Positions 1 through 6,407 are shown, numbered from the stretch's first letter. The stretch: 7,026 nt of DNA from Paenibacillus sp. (GCA_029239545.1 JARBUQ010000239.1:1-7026); one strand, 5' to 3'. Translations and numbers: made by a program. The notes: generated by a model from the sequence alone, not told the origin.

Positions 1-581
1 TCATCTAACATATTGAGGATCGGACCGAGCGAATGCGAGCAGTAATGCAGAGGCGCGCGTTCATCCCGCCAATATCTCCGGCCTGTTATTGGATCTATAA
101 TGCGATTGCGGATTTCATGCACATACTCGCACTCCGCATAGAAAATTTGCCCCAGCTGACCACTGTGCGCAAGATGATTCCATTCCTGAAAAAAATGAAA
201 ATATACCGTATTCTCAGCCATCATGTAGGTGAGGCCGGTACGTTCCACCGCTTCAATAATTCGCATGCAATCTTCCACCGTATTCGCTGCCGTAACCTCG
301 CATAACACGTGTTTTCCCTTATCCAAAGCGCGAATCGTATGCTCAGCATGAACTGGAACTGGCGAGCCGATCATTACGAAGTCAATATCTGCCTCAAGAA
401 ATCTATCATAATCTGTAAAACGATTGGATGAAGGAATGGAGAGCTCATCACCCGCCTTAGCCAGCACCTCTGCATCCTGATCGCAAACGGCAGCAACCTC
501 AACCTGAGGATGATGCATATAAGCTGCGGATCGTTTCGACCCACCCAAGCCCACTAAACCCATTTTCCATGTTTTCGCCAT
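1..581 (-). CDS. Gfo/Idh/MocA family NAD(P)-dependent oxidoreductase, N-terminal part (cut by window edge)
   Basis: The reading frame is open from an ATG at 581 to the window edge, giving 193 codons plus two bases. The family is usually about 330-400 residues, so roughly half is missing. The N-terminus has a Rossmann nucleotide-binding loop (GLVGLGGSKR, residues 8-17), followed by VAAVCDQD ending the second strand (29-36) and IGSPVPVHAEH (71-81). The usual Glu-Lys-Pro catalytic motif reads Glu-Val-Thr (HVLCEVTAAN, 91-100), so the lysine is absent. The start of the substrate domain is seen, including ERAPLHYCSHSLGP (174-187), whose His lies in the region of the family's active site. A strong AAAGGAG lies 9 bases before the ATG. 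It begins 27 bases after the ROK regulator's stop, so it is very likely the sixth gene of the same operon. Members oxidise or reduce sugars, inositols and related hydroxy/keto compounds; the substrate here cannot be read from sequence. Confidence 0.9.
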   Translation of the reverse strand, partial: MAKTWKMGLVGLGGSKRSAAYMHHPQVEVAAVCDQDAEVLAKAGDELSIPSSNRFTDYDRFLEADIDFVMIGSPVPVHAEHTIRALDKGKHVLCEVTAANTVEDCMRIIEAVERTGLTYMMAENTVYFHFFQEWNHLAHSGQLGQIFYAECEYVHEIRNRIIDPITGRRYWRDERAPLHYCSHSLGPILNMLD

Positions 582-607
582 TGGTACAATCTCCTTTATT
601 CCTCTGA

Positions 608-1732
608 TTATAGGGTGTGACGTTTAATGCTTATTTTGCTGTGAAGGCTCTGAATCGCCTTGGAGACACTTCCGACCAGCTCTGAATCCTCCACATAGTG
701 CGCAGTTGTGATCGAGACCGTTCGTCCTGTTATTTGATGAAGCAAGGTTGTGATTTGAGGCAGAAAAAGCTCCTTATAGTGAAGTACGGAACCACCGACT
801 ATAAGCACCTCAGGGTCGAAAATACTAATAATATTTGCCAGACAGCAGGCTATCTTCATCTGATCTTCCTGGACGAACAATAACGCCTCATGATTCCCGT
901 CTCTGGCTGCCCGCAGAACCTCTTCATTTCCCAGCGCGCTCAGCCATCTCTCCAAATACCCACCGCCAGGTTGAAAACCGTCTGCAAGCTGCCTGGAGGA
1001 ATCGATAAGCATATCGCCTATTTCACTCGCCGCGAACCTTGCGCCTCGATACACTTGTCCCTCAATCATCATTCCCAAGCCAACCATAGCGCCCAAAGTA
1101 ACGAATGCTACACTTTGAGGTTGCCGTTCCAGTACCTCGGATTCACCTAAGACACCCATGTAAACATCGTTATCTATAAATACAGGAGTTTCCAGAAGCT
1201 TTTCCAACCGCTCTCTGAACGCCGCTCCACTTACATCCGGGAAAAACCGGGCATATACAATCTCACCTAAATGGGGATTCACAATGCCGGAGAAAGCAAT
1301 CCCCACGGCAGATAAATCCGCTCTGCCGAGACCCGCTGCCCGAAGCAAATGGTCCGTGTGCTCGCAAATACGCATAATCAGCAAGTCCAGGGTATCCGGT
1401 GCCGGAAACGAAGTCCTCTGCAGGAAATCTCTAGTATTGTTCGCCAGAGCGATTCTAATGAGGGGATATGCGACATGAATCCCGATTACATACGCATGCC
1501 TGGAATTAATTTGCAGGTAGGTAGGTCGTTTCCCGCCATTAGAAGGTCCTTGTCCCACCTCAATGAGCGTCTGTTCCTCCAGCAGCTCAGCTACGAGCTT
1601 GGAGACAGTAGGACGACTAATATTCAATCGTTTGGCAAGCTCTGCCCGAGATAGCGGACCTTCCTTACGAACCATATCCACGATGATTCCTGTGTTTATT
1701 TTCTTAAGCATTTCTGGTTTGCCGGATATCAT
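608..1732 (-). CDS. ROK-family transcriptional regulator (NagC/XylR type)
   Basis: A 374-residue protein. An N-terminal winged helix-turn-helix (residues about 8-62; recognition part NISRPTVSKLV, 37-47; wing with SNGGKRP, 64-70) is followed by a ROK sugar-kinase-like domain. ROK marks include GIAFSGIV (144-151), FIDNDVYMGVLGE (185-197, with the equivalent of the catalytic Asp), SEIGD (236-240) and IVGGS (311-315). The kinase phosphate loop (DxGxT) is degenerate (GIHVAYP, 84-90). The Cys cluster and the His of the usual zinc site are missing (EIGD in place of EIGH, then no CxCGxxGC). I therefore read it as a ligand-sensing repressor without kinase activity. I chose ATG 1732 because AGGAAGG lies 10 bases upstream; a TTG at 1762 would add 10 residues but has no ribosome site. 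It follows the M20 gene by 41 bases and is the likely regulator of this operon. Confidence 0.93.
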   Translation of the reverse strand: MISGKPEMLKKINTGIIVDMVRKEGPLSRAELAKRLNISRPTVSKLVAELLEEQTLIEVGQGPSNGGKRPTYLQINSRHAYVIGIHVAYPLIRIALANNTRDFLQRTSFPAPDTLDLLIMRICEHTDHLLRAAGLGRADLSAVGIAFSGIVNPHLGEIVYARFFPDVSGAAFRERLEKLLETPVFIDNDVYMGVLGESEVLERQPQSVAFVTLGAMVGLGMMIEGQVYRGARFAASEIGDMLIDSSRQLADGFQPGGGYLERWLSALGNEEVLRAARDGNHEALLFVQEDQMKIACCLANIISIFDPEVLIVGGSVLHYKELFLPQITTLLHQITGRTVSITTAHYVEDSELVGSVSKAIQSLHSKISIKRHTL

Positions 1733-1773
1733 CTTGAGTTTGCCTTCCTCTCTAACCTGCAAATAACTGCACT

Positions 1774-3057
1774 CTATTGCTCCTGCTCACACCACTGCAT
1801 AATCGCCTCGATGTAAACTTGAGCAAGAAGGCGCAAACTGTCCAAATCAACGTATTCATCCGGAGCATGCGCATTTTGTCCGCTAGGACCTAATATTACG
1901 GCCGGTGTTCGGGAATATTCATTGAAAACAAAGGCATCGCAAGCAAATGGCGCCACCTCCGGTTTGACATCCGACTGTCCATCCTGTGCCTGAGACAGAA
2001 TGTCTGTCAGTACGCTCGTCAATTCCGTGTCGGCTACCGTTCCAGGAATACAGCGCGTTATTTGCTCCCATGTTACTTTATATGGCTTCATAGCAGGCTG
2101 TTCACACAGATCGTGAATTCGTTTGGCGAACGTGCGCTCCATATCGTCCAAAGATTGGCCCGGATAACATTCCAGCCAAATCTCTAGAAAACAGGATTCC
2201 GGAATGCCATCTGCTTCACCAGGCTCAAAATCACCAGCCTTGAGAAAGGACAACACCACATTCGGTTTAGTTCCCGGGACAGGCCCGGGGGTATTGGCAG
2301 GAATTAAGCCCATCTCAGCATGATAGCGTTCAATCTCGCCAATAATTCGACCAAGACCGTAGATCGGATTACATAACTCCTCGCCGCCAAAGCCCATGCC
2401 GCCTTTGCCGTGTACAGCAATACGCCAAGTTACTCCTCCCAAATGGGAGGGGCACACCTTCATATTCGTAGGCTCAGGTATAATAGCTGCATCTGCATGA
2501 GGTCCTCTTAGACGAGCTGCAAGCGTCCCGTTGGCTCCGCCCATTTCTTCATCTACTACGCTCTCGAAGTAAAGATCCCCTTTTAGCTTAACCTCATGAG
2601 TCTTGAGATAATGGAACGCCATCAACGCCGCTGCCGCCCCGCCCTTCATATCATTAGAGCCTCTTCCATAAAGTCTGTTGCCCTCAACAACCGGAATAAA
2701 GGGAGCATACAGCCCCTTATCGCTGCCGATTACAACATCCGCATGGACGGAGAACATCAGAGACTTGCCTCCGCCACCTACACCGGGCTTGCATGCATGC
2801 AGATTCGGTCGATCCGAGTAATCTCTGCCCGGCCAGTAAGCTGGATGCTCCAGCAGCCCTTCAACCGTATCCAGTTCATACACTTCACAACCAAATCCAA
2901 GCTCCTCCAGATGATGCTGCAAATAAAGCTGCACCTGCTTCTCGAATCCGTAAGGCGGGCTGTTCTCACTTGGCAGTTCAATAAGCTCGCTTGCAATACG
3001 GACCAATAAGGTTTCGTGCTCCTCGATCCATGTTCCGATCTGCTGGGAAATATTCAA
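1774..3057 (-). CDS. M20 family metallopeptidase / amidohydrolase (ArgE/DapE-like)
   Basis: A dinuclear-zinc hydrolase of the M20 family, which removes acyl groups from N-acyl amino acids or cleaves small peptides in the cytoplasm. At 427 residues it is normal length. Metal and catalytic motifs are present (numbered from TTG 3057): SVHADVV (His105), GSNDMKGG (bridging Asp136), VDEEMGG (Glu170 catalytic base, Glu171 ligand), IPEPT (Glu195) and NAHAPDE (His397). The lid/dimerisation domain begins with HGKGGMGF (216-223). Most relatives have a His where this has Met221. There is no signal peptide. The start is uncertain: TTG 3057 has GGGGTGA, resembling the extended ribosome site, at good spacing; GTG 3066 would add three residues but overlaps that site. 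It lies 107 bases after the PLP enzyme gene and 41 bases before the ROK gene. It could supply free amino acid to the PLP enzyme; the exact substrate is unknown. Confidence 0.92.
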   Translation of the reverse strand: MNISQQIGTWIEEHETLLVRIASELIELPSENSPPYGFEKQVQLYLQHHLEELGFGCEVYELDTVEGLLEHPAYWPGRDYSDRPNLHACKPGVGGGGKSLMFSVHADVVIGSDKGLYAPFIPVVEGNRLYGRGSNDMKGGAAAALMAFHYLKTHEVKLKGDLYFESVVDEEMGGANGTLAARLRGPHADAAIIPEPTNMKVCPSHLGGVTWRIAVHGKGGMGFGGEELCNPIYGLGRIIGEIERYHAEMGLIPANTPGPVPGTKPNVVLSFLKAGDFEPGEADGIPESCFLEIWLECYPGQSLDDMERTFAKRIHDLCEQPAMKPYKVTWEQITRCIPGTVADTELTSVLTDILSQAQDGQSDVKPEVAPFACDAFVFNEYSRTPAVILGPSGQNAHAPDEYVDLDSLRLLAQVYIEAIMQWCEQEQ

Positions 3058-3091
3058 TCGTCTCACCCCGTCTGTATAACTTCATAGCTAC

Positions 3092-3120
3092 AGTATAACG
3101 AAACTTTGTAAGCTTTACTA
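3092..3120 (-). promoter_or_regulatory. Possible internal promoter ahead of the M20 gene
   Basis: On the minus strand there is a good -10 box, TATACT (3092-3097). Seventeen bases upstream lies a weak -35-like hexamer, TAGTAA (3115-3120). Transcription would start near 3085, about 28 bases before the TTG start. It sits in the only sizeable gap of the cluster and could drive M20-ROK-oxidoreductase separately. The -35 matches only three of six consensus bases, so this is tentative. Confidence 0.35.
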
Positions 3121-3136
3121 CCTAAGTAGGCAGTAA
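3115..3136. promoter_or_regulatory. 22-bp inverted repeat, candidate operator
   Basis: Two 11-base arms with no spacer; 10 of the 11 positions pair symmetrically if the central AG is counted as spacer and the flanking T/A is included. The plus-strand half-sites are TTACTACCTA and TAGGCAGTAA around a central AG, with one mismatch (A/C). With only a 2-base centre it cannot form a normal RNA hairpin, so a DNA-binding dimer site is more likely. It covers the -35 position of the possible internal promoter. The ROK repressor encoded downstream is the natural candidate to bind it, but nothing in the sequence proves that. Confidence 0.45.
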
Positions 3137-3164
3137 TAATGATTAGAGCGGTACCATTTGTGTT

Positions 3165-4265
3165 TTATCTTACTTTTCCGCGTCCTGCAATAGGCCATAT
3201 CCCCAGTACTGCCTCGTCGCGAATGATCGCAGCTTCATCCATCATGTTGATTACCGCACAGCAATGCACTGGAATAATTTCTAACGTGTCCCCAACCTTC
3301 AAGCCCTGCTCCTCAGCCGACAGCCTCAGCATTCCATGCTCTTCAGTGAACCATTCCACTTGGATACCAGGATGTCCGACAACCCAACCTCTTCCTGTGC
3401 CTAGCGGAGAATCCTCTCCGTCCATCGTGAATACTTTGGTGCCTGCGTCAATGACGGCGCGATCCTGTTCTGGACGGCTAATAACAGTGACCTTGACGGT
3501 AAGTGCACAGTTTTCCAGCTTATGCGACCCTATCTTCACTTGCATGAGATCTCCGAAAATATAAGTTCCTGGCCGAACCTCCGTAATACCGCCTACTAAC
3601 GCTGCATATTGGGCCGATGGAGTTGAGCCTGCGCTTACGATATCAAGAGATAATCCATGCTTACGGAACAATTCAGCTGTCCTTATCACGGTAGCCCCTT
3701 CATCACTGCCGATCGCTCTCAGCTCTTCTTCATTAACAGCATCATATGAATGACCTGCGAATGTGAGAAGTCCTTTCAATTCAACACCCGGCAATTCATT
3801 GATACGCAAGGCAAGATCCAGAGCTGGCTGACCAGGCTGAATGCCGACCCGCTTGAAGCCGCAATCGATTTCGACTAACAGGTTGATCATAGTACCAGCT
3901 TCTGCTGATTTACGAGAAATCGCTTCAGCCGCTTCCAGACTGTCAACGGCTACAGTAAGGGCGACACGCTGAGCAAGCCTGACCAGGCGTTCTATCTTGG
4001 CAGCACCTACGATCGGATAGGCTATAAGAATATTTTGAATGCCGCCTTCCGCCATAACTTCAGCCTCTCCTACTTTGGCAACCGTAATCCCGATTGCACC
4101 TGCGTCAATTTGCATCTGGGCGAATTGCGGCATTTTATGGGTTTTACCATGCGGTCTGAGTCCCACTCCAGCGGAGTTAGCGACAGCCTGCATGTTCGCA
4201 ATGTTGCGCTCCACCTTAGCTATGTCTAATAAGATGAATGGTGTATCCAGGCTTTGTTTCTTCAT
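3165..4265 (-). CDS. PLP-dependent D-serine dehydratase / D-threonine aldolase family enzyme (DSD1-like, alanine-racemase fold)
   Basis: A 366-residue fold-type III PLP enzyme: an N-terminal alanine-racemase-like barrel (about 5-235) and a C-terminal beta domain. The PLP lysine is Lys41 in RPHGKTHK (37-44). SAGSTPS (211-217) and EVRPGTYIFGD (229-239) match the phosphate-binding segments. Near the C-terminus, PVHCCAV (332-338) holds a His-x-Cys pair (His334, Cys336). From family knowledge, eukaryotic D-serine dehydratase binds zinc with His-x-Cys, while D-threonine aldolase uses His-x-Asp, so dehydration of D-serine or a related D-3-hydroxyamino acid is favoured. The start is uncertain: ATG 4265 has AGGAG at 12 bases; in-frame TTG 4271 has it at 6 bases; TTG 4292 would overlap the SDR stop. 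It follows the SDR gene by about 23 bases. A nearby RidA fits a 2-aminoacrylate-producing reaction. Confidence 0.9.
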   Translation of the reverse strand: MKKQSLDTPFILLDIAKVERNIANMQAVANSAGVGLRPHGKTHKMPQFAQMQIDAGAIGITVAKVGEAEVMAEGGIQNILIAYPIVGAAKIERLVRLAQRVALTVAVDSLEAAEAISRKSAEAGTMINLLVEIDCGFKRVGIQPGQPALDLALRINELPGVELKGLLTFAGHSYDAVNEEELRAIGSDEGATVIRTAELFRKHGLSLDIVSAGSTPSAQYAALVGGITEVRPGTYIFGDLMQVKIGSHKLENCALTVKVTVISRPEQDRAVIDAGTKVFTMDGEDSPLGTGRGWVVGHPGIQVEWFTEEHGMLRLSAEEQGLKVGDTLEIIPVHCCAVINMMDEAAIIRDEAVLGIWPIAGRGKVR

Positions 4266-4288
4266 CTGCAACACAATCTCCTCTCTCG

Positions 4289-5044
4289 TCAAAACGTTAG
4301 CTGACCACCATCGACCACTAATGACTCACCTGTAATAAACGCTGCATCCTCTGATGCCAGAAAAGCGAATACCCCTGCGATATCAGCCGTCTTGCCTGCC
4401 CGGCCAAGCGGAATCTTCGTGCGGATATACTCGGCAGCCTTCTCATCATCATCAATCGCTTCGGACATTGGCGTTCGAATGTAACCCGGACATACTGCAT
4501 TTACTCGAATGCCTTTATTGCCAAGCTCGATCGCCATCGTCTTCGTAAGAAGCACAACCCCACCCTTGGATGCGTTGTAATGCGCATACTTGGCCTCTCC
4601 TACAATCCCATTCGTTGAAGCCATGTTCAGAATGACTCCGCCGTTATTCTGAGCGACCATTTGGCGAGCCGTTCTTTGGGCAACCAGGAACATTCCATTC
4701 AGATTTACGTCAAGCATTTTTCGCCAATTGGCTTCCTCAATATCGAGGAAATCCTCTTCCCAAGCTATCCCCGCATTATTAATCAGAACATCAATCTTGC
4801 CGAATGCCGCAACCGTCTTATCAATAGCCTGCTGCACTTGCTCGGAATTCGATACATCGGCTTGAATAGAGATCACGCGGTAGCCCTGCGCCATAAATTC
4901 CGCTTCTGTCTCTACCAAATCCTTCTCCAGATTGGATACTAGCGCCACAGCCGCTCCTTCCGAGGCGAACCGCTCGGCTGTTGCTTTTCCAATTCCACGT
5001 CCAGCACCTGTTACAAGCACAACTTGACCCACAAATCTATTCAT
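4289..5044 (-). CDS. SDR family NAD(P)-dependent oxidoreductase (classical)
   Basis: A 251-residue classical short-chain dehydrogenase/reductase, standard length for the family. The cofactor motif TGAGRGIG is at 12-19 and NNAG at 89-92. The catalytic set is complete: Asn114 (DVNLNG), Ser143 (NMAST), Tyr156 and Lys160 (YNASK). It ends in the usual VDGGQLTF. The residues after the second strand (VSNLEKD, 36-42) do not clearly decide between NAD and NADP. I chose ATG 5044 because AGGAG (5053-5057) lies 8 bases upstream; the upstream in-frame ATG at 5062 contains that ribosome site and is unlikely. The start overlaps the end of the RidA gene by 8 bases, suggesting coupled translation. FabG-like proteins are often sugar-alcohol or hydroxyacid dehydrogenases in such operons; the substrate is not evident. 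Confidence 0.94.
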   Translation of the reverse strand: MNRFVGQVVLVTGAGRGIGKATAERFASEGAAVALVSNLEKDLVETEAEFMAQGYRVISIQADVSNSEQVQQAIDKTVAAFGKIDVLINNAGIAWEEDFLDIEEANWRKMLDVNLNGMFLVAQRTARQMVAQNNGGVILNMASTNGIVGEAKYAHYNASKGGVVLLTKTMAIELGNKGIRVNAVCPGYIRTPMSEAIDDDEKAAEYIRTKIPLGRAGKTADIAGVFAFLASEDAAFITGESLVVDGGQLTF

Positions 5045-5444
5045 TTGATTGACTCCTTTCATTAGTTGGCTGACTTACGCTGGCAATTGCATCAATTTCC
5101 ACCAGAATGTTGTCCAGTCCCGCTTCCACGCAAGTTCTGGCCGGCATAGGCGCTCGGAAAAATCGTTTGTATACCTCGTTAAACGCATTGAAATCACTCA
5201 TATGCTCCAAATACACCGTTACCTGGACGACATCGTCCATCGACGAGCCTGCTGCCTCAACAATATGTTGAATGTTCCTTAACGTTAGATCCGCTTGCTC
5301 TTCAATCGTAGTACCGATAATGTTACCCGTCCCCGCCTCAAGCGGCCCCTGTCCGGATACGAAGACAAACCCGTTAGACACAATAGCTTGTGAATAAGGA
5401 CCGTCTCCCGCTGAAGCCAAGGGGGCATGCACGCTTTTTCTCAT
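5037..5444 (-). CDS. ridA: RidA family enamine/imine deaminase (YjgF/YER057c/UK114)
   Basis: A 135-residue protein of the RidA family. Members form trimers and hydrolyse reactive enamines/imines such as 2-aminoacrylate, made by PLP dehydratases, to keto acids and ammonia. Family marks are GPYSQAI (15-21), FVFVSGQGPLE (26-36), NIQHIVEAAGSSMDDVV (57-73), PARTCVEA (101-108, with the key Arg103) and VEIDAIA (115-121, Glu116). All residues expected of an active member are present, though family-wide substrates vary and this could be a RidA paralogue. ATG 5444 has GAGGTG nine bases upstream; a GTG at 5456 lies inside that site. It is the first gene of the cluster, behind a good promoter, and its stop overlaps the SDR start. 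Co-transcription with a D-serine-dehydratase-like gene fits a detoxifying role. Confidence 0.93.
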   Translation of the reverse strand: MRKSVHAPLASAGDGPYSQAIVSNGFVFVSGQGPLEAGTGNIIGTTIEEQADLTLRNIQHIVEAAGSSMDDVVQVTVYLEHMSDFNAFNEVYKRFFRAPMPARTCVEAGLDNILVEIDAIASVSQPTNERSQSNE

Positions 5445-5509
5445 ACCTTCATCCACCTCGTTTTCAATAGTTCAAAAACAATTGCGATATTACAAAAACT
5501 TACGAGTTC

Positions 5510-5539
5510 AATATACCATCACAGCCAAATTGGCGTCAA
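5510..5539 (-). promoter_or_regulatory. Sigma-A type promoter for the RidA-led operon
   Basis: On the minus strand, TTGACG (5534-5539; five of six consensus bases) is followed 18 bases later by TATATT (5510-5515; five of six). Transcription would start near 5503, giving a leader of about 59 bases before the RidA ATG. It lies downstream of the probable terminator of the preceding gene, as expected for an independent operon promoter. Confidence 0.65.
5524..5534. promoter_or_regulatory. Perfect 11-bp palindrome in the promoter spacer, candidate operator
   Basis: GCCAA-A-TTGGC (plus strand) is a perfect dyad with 5-base arms around one base. It lies between the -35 and -10 boxes, touching the -35 box, so a bound protein would block polymerase. 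It is short enough to occur by chance. It is not similar to the 22-bp dyad before the M20 gene, so the two need not share a regulator. Confidence 0.35.
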
Positions 5540-5553
5540 TGCTGAAACTGCAT

Positions 5554-5586
5554 AAAACCTCCAGAGCGTATATCACTCCAGAGGTT
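5554..5586 (-). terminator. Probable Rho-independent terminator of the SGNH hydrolase gene
   Basis: In minus-strand RNA, AACCUCUGGAG pairs with CUCUGGAGGUU across a 9-base loop, giving an 11-bp stem in which two central pairs are G-U wobbles. A short U run (UUUU counting the stem end, then A) follows. On the plus strand the same two positions become C-A mismatches, so the structure belongs to the minus-strand transcript. The U tract is short, so termination may be incomplete. It lies 60 bases after the hydrolase stop and just before the RidA operon promoter. Confidence 0.5.
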
Positions 5587-5646
5587 CTTGGTTGTTGTAT
5601 TCCATTATGTACTCGAAAAGTCAGGCGATCAGGATCCAGGTTAAAT

Positions 5647-6306
5647 CTAAACCTCCCGATTCCAATCAAACCCAATTTCACGCAGAAAAGCACGAGCTAA
5701 TATCATATGGCCGGTTAGCGAAGGATGCACACGATCCCAGGCTAATTCCGCATTATAGCGCTCAGAAAGAATAAACCGGAAGGCCGCTTGTGTATCTATG
5801 AACTGGGTCCCGTATTTCTCAGCCAATCTACGCACAACCGCACCGTATTGATCCATCAAACTGCGCATAGCATCATTCTCATTGGCCTCCAGGAAGTAAG
5901 GCGTCATCAGGATTAGACCTTCCAGGGCAGGTAACGTCTGACTGACCAATTCCTCCAACGTCGCTTCATATTCTTCCAGCAACACATGAGTCTCAGTCAA
6001 TAAAGGTTGATCGAACTGGCGCCAAACATCATTGATCCCAATCATAATCGACAGCCAATCCGGCTTCAAATCAAGCACATCGGTGGTCCAGCGTTCCTTC
6101 AAACTTCGAACCGTGTTGCCACTCGTTCCCATGTTGACCACACGAATGCCCAAATCCGGATAAACGGACTGAATAAGCGCGTTGACCTCTGCTACATAAC
6201 CTTTGCCCAACGCTTCCCCTCTGCCCTCGCCTATTGGTCTGACCCGTCCGACATCTGTAATCGAATCACCAATCATAAGCAGTTTTGTTCCTTGTTGCAG
6301 CTTCAT
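5647..6306 (-). CDS. SGNH/GDSL hydrolase family protein (esterase-like)
   Basis: A 219-residue single-domain SGNH hydrolase. Block I is GDSITD (13-18, nucleophile Ser15), block II NMGTSGNT (58-65, oxyanion Gly60), block III GINDVW (90-95, Asn92) and block V DRVHPS (191-196, Asp191 and His194). The full catalytic set is intact. There is no signal peptide, so it acts in the cytoplasm. Relatives act as acyl esterases, often removing acetyl groups from sugars; the substrate is not identifiable. GGAGG lies 7 bases before ATG 6306. A promoter-like TAAACA/TATAAT pair lies upstream and a hairpin terminator follows, so it appears to be a single-gene unit next to, but separate from, the RidA operon. 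Confidence 0.93.
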   Translation of the reverse strand: MKLQQGTKLLMIGDSITDVGRVRPIGEGRGEALGKGYVAEVNALIQSVYPDLGIRVVNMGTSGNTVRSLKERWTTDVLDLKPDWLSIMIGINDVWRQFDQPLLTETHVLLEEYEATLEELVSQTLPALEGLILMTPYFLEANENDAMRSLMDQYGAVVRRLAEKYGTQFIDTQAAFRFILSERYNAELAWDRVHPSLTGHMILARAFLREIGFDWNREV

Positions 6307-6378
6307 CTAACACCCTCCAGGATAAATATTGATTTATAATTTAGGCTGCTCGTTTGCTTCTTCTAGGATGACCTTATC

Positions 6379-6407
6379 ATTATAGCTCAGCGCACTCGAG
6401 TTGTTTA
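6379..6407 (-). promoter_or_regulatory. Sigma-A type promoter for the SGNH hydrolase gene
   Basis: On the minus strand, a perfect -10 box TATAAT (6379-6384) lies 17 bases downstream of TAAACA (6402-6407; four of six consensus bases). Transcription would begin near 6372, leaving a leader of about 65 bases before the ATG at 6306. No riboswitch-like structure was recognised in that leader. Confidence 0.55.

Noticed and set aside
33..305. Plus-strand 90-residue open frame at the left edge
   Set aside because: It is antisense to the clear Gfo/Idh/MocA coding frame and has no family resemblance.
2787..2800. GCATGC-rich short self-complementary stretch inside the M20 gene
   Set aside because: It is explained by ordinary codons of the coding sequence and has no sign of a site or repeat elsewhere in the window.
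2596..3009. Plus-strand 137-residue open frame
   Set aside because: It lies antisense to the M20 gene, which has all expected motifs in the other strand; no protein-like features seen.
5459..5466. CcpA cre-like half site (TGAAAACG on the minus strand) just before the RidA ribosome site
   Set aside because: Only the left half matches; the right half (AGGTGG) does not resemble the cre consensus.
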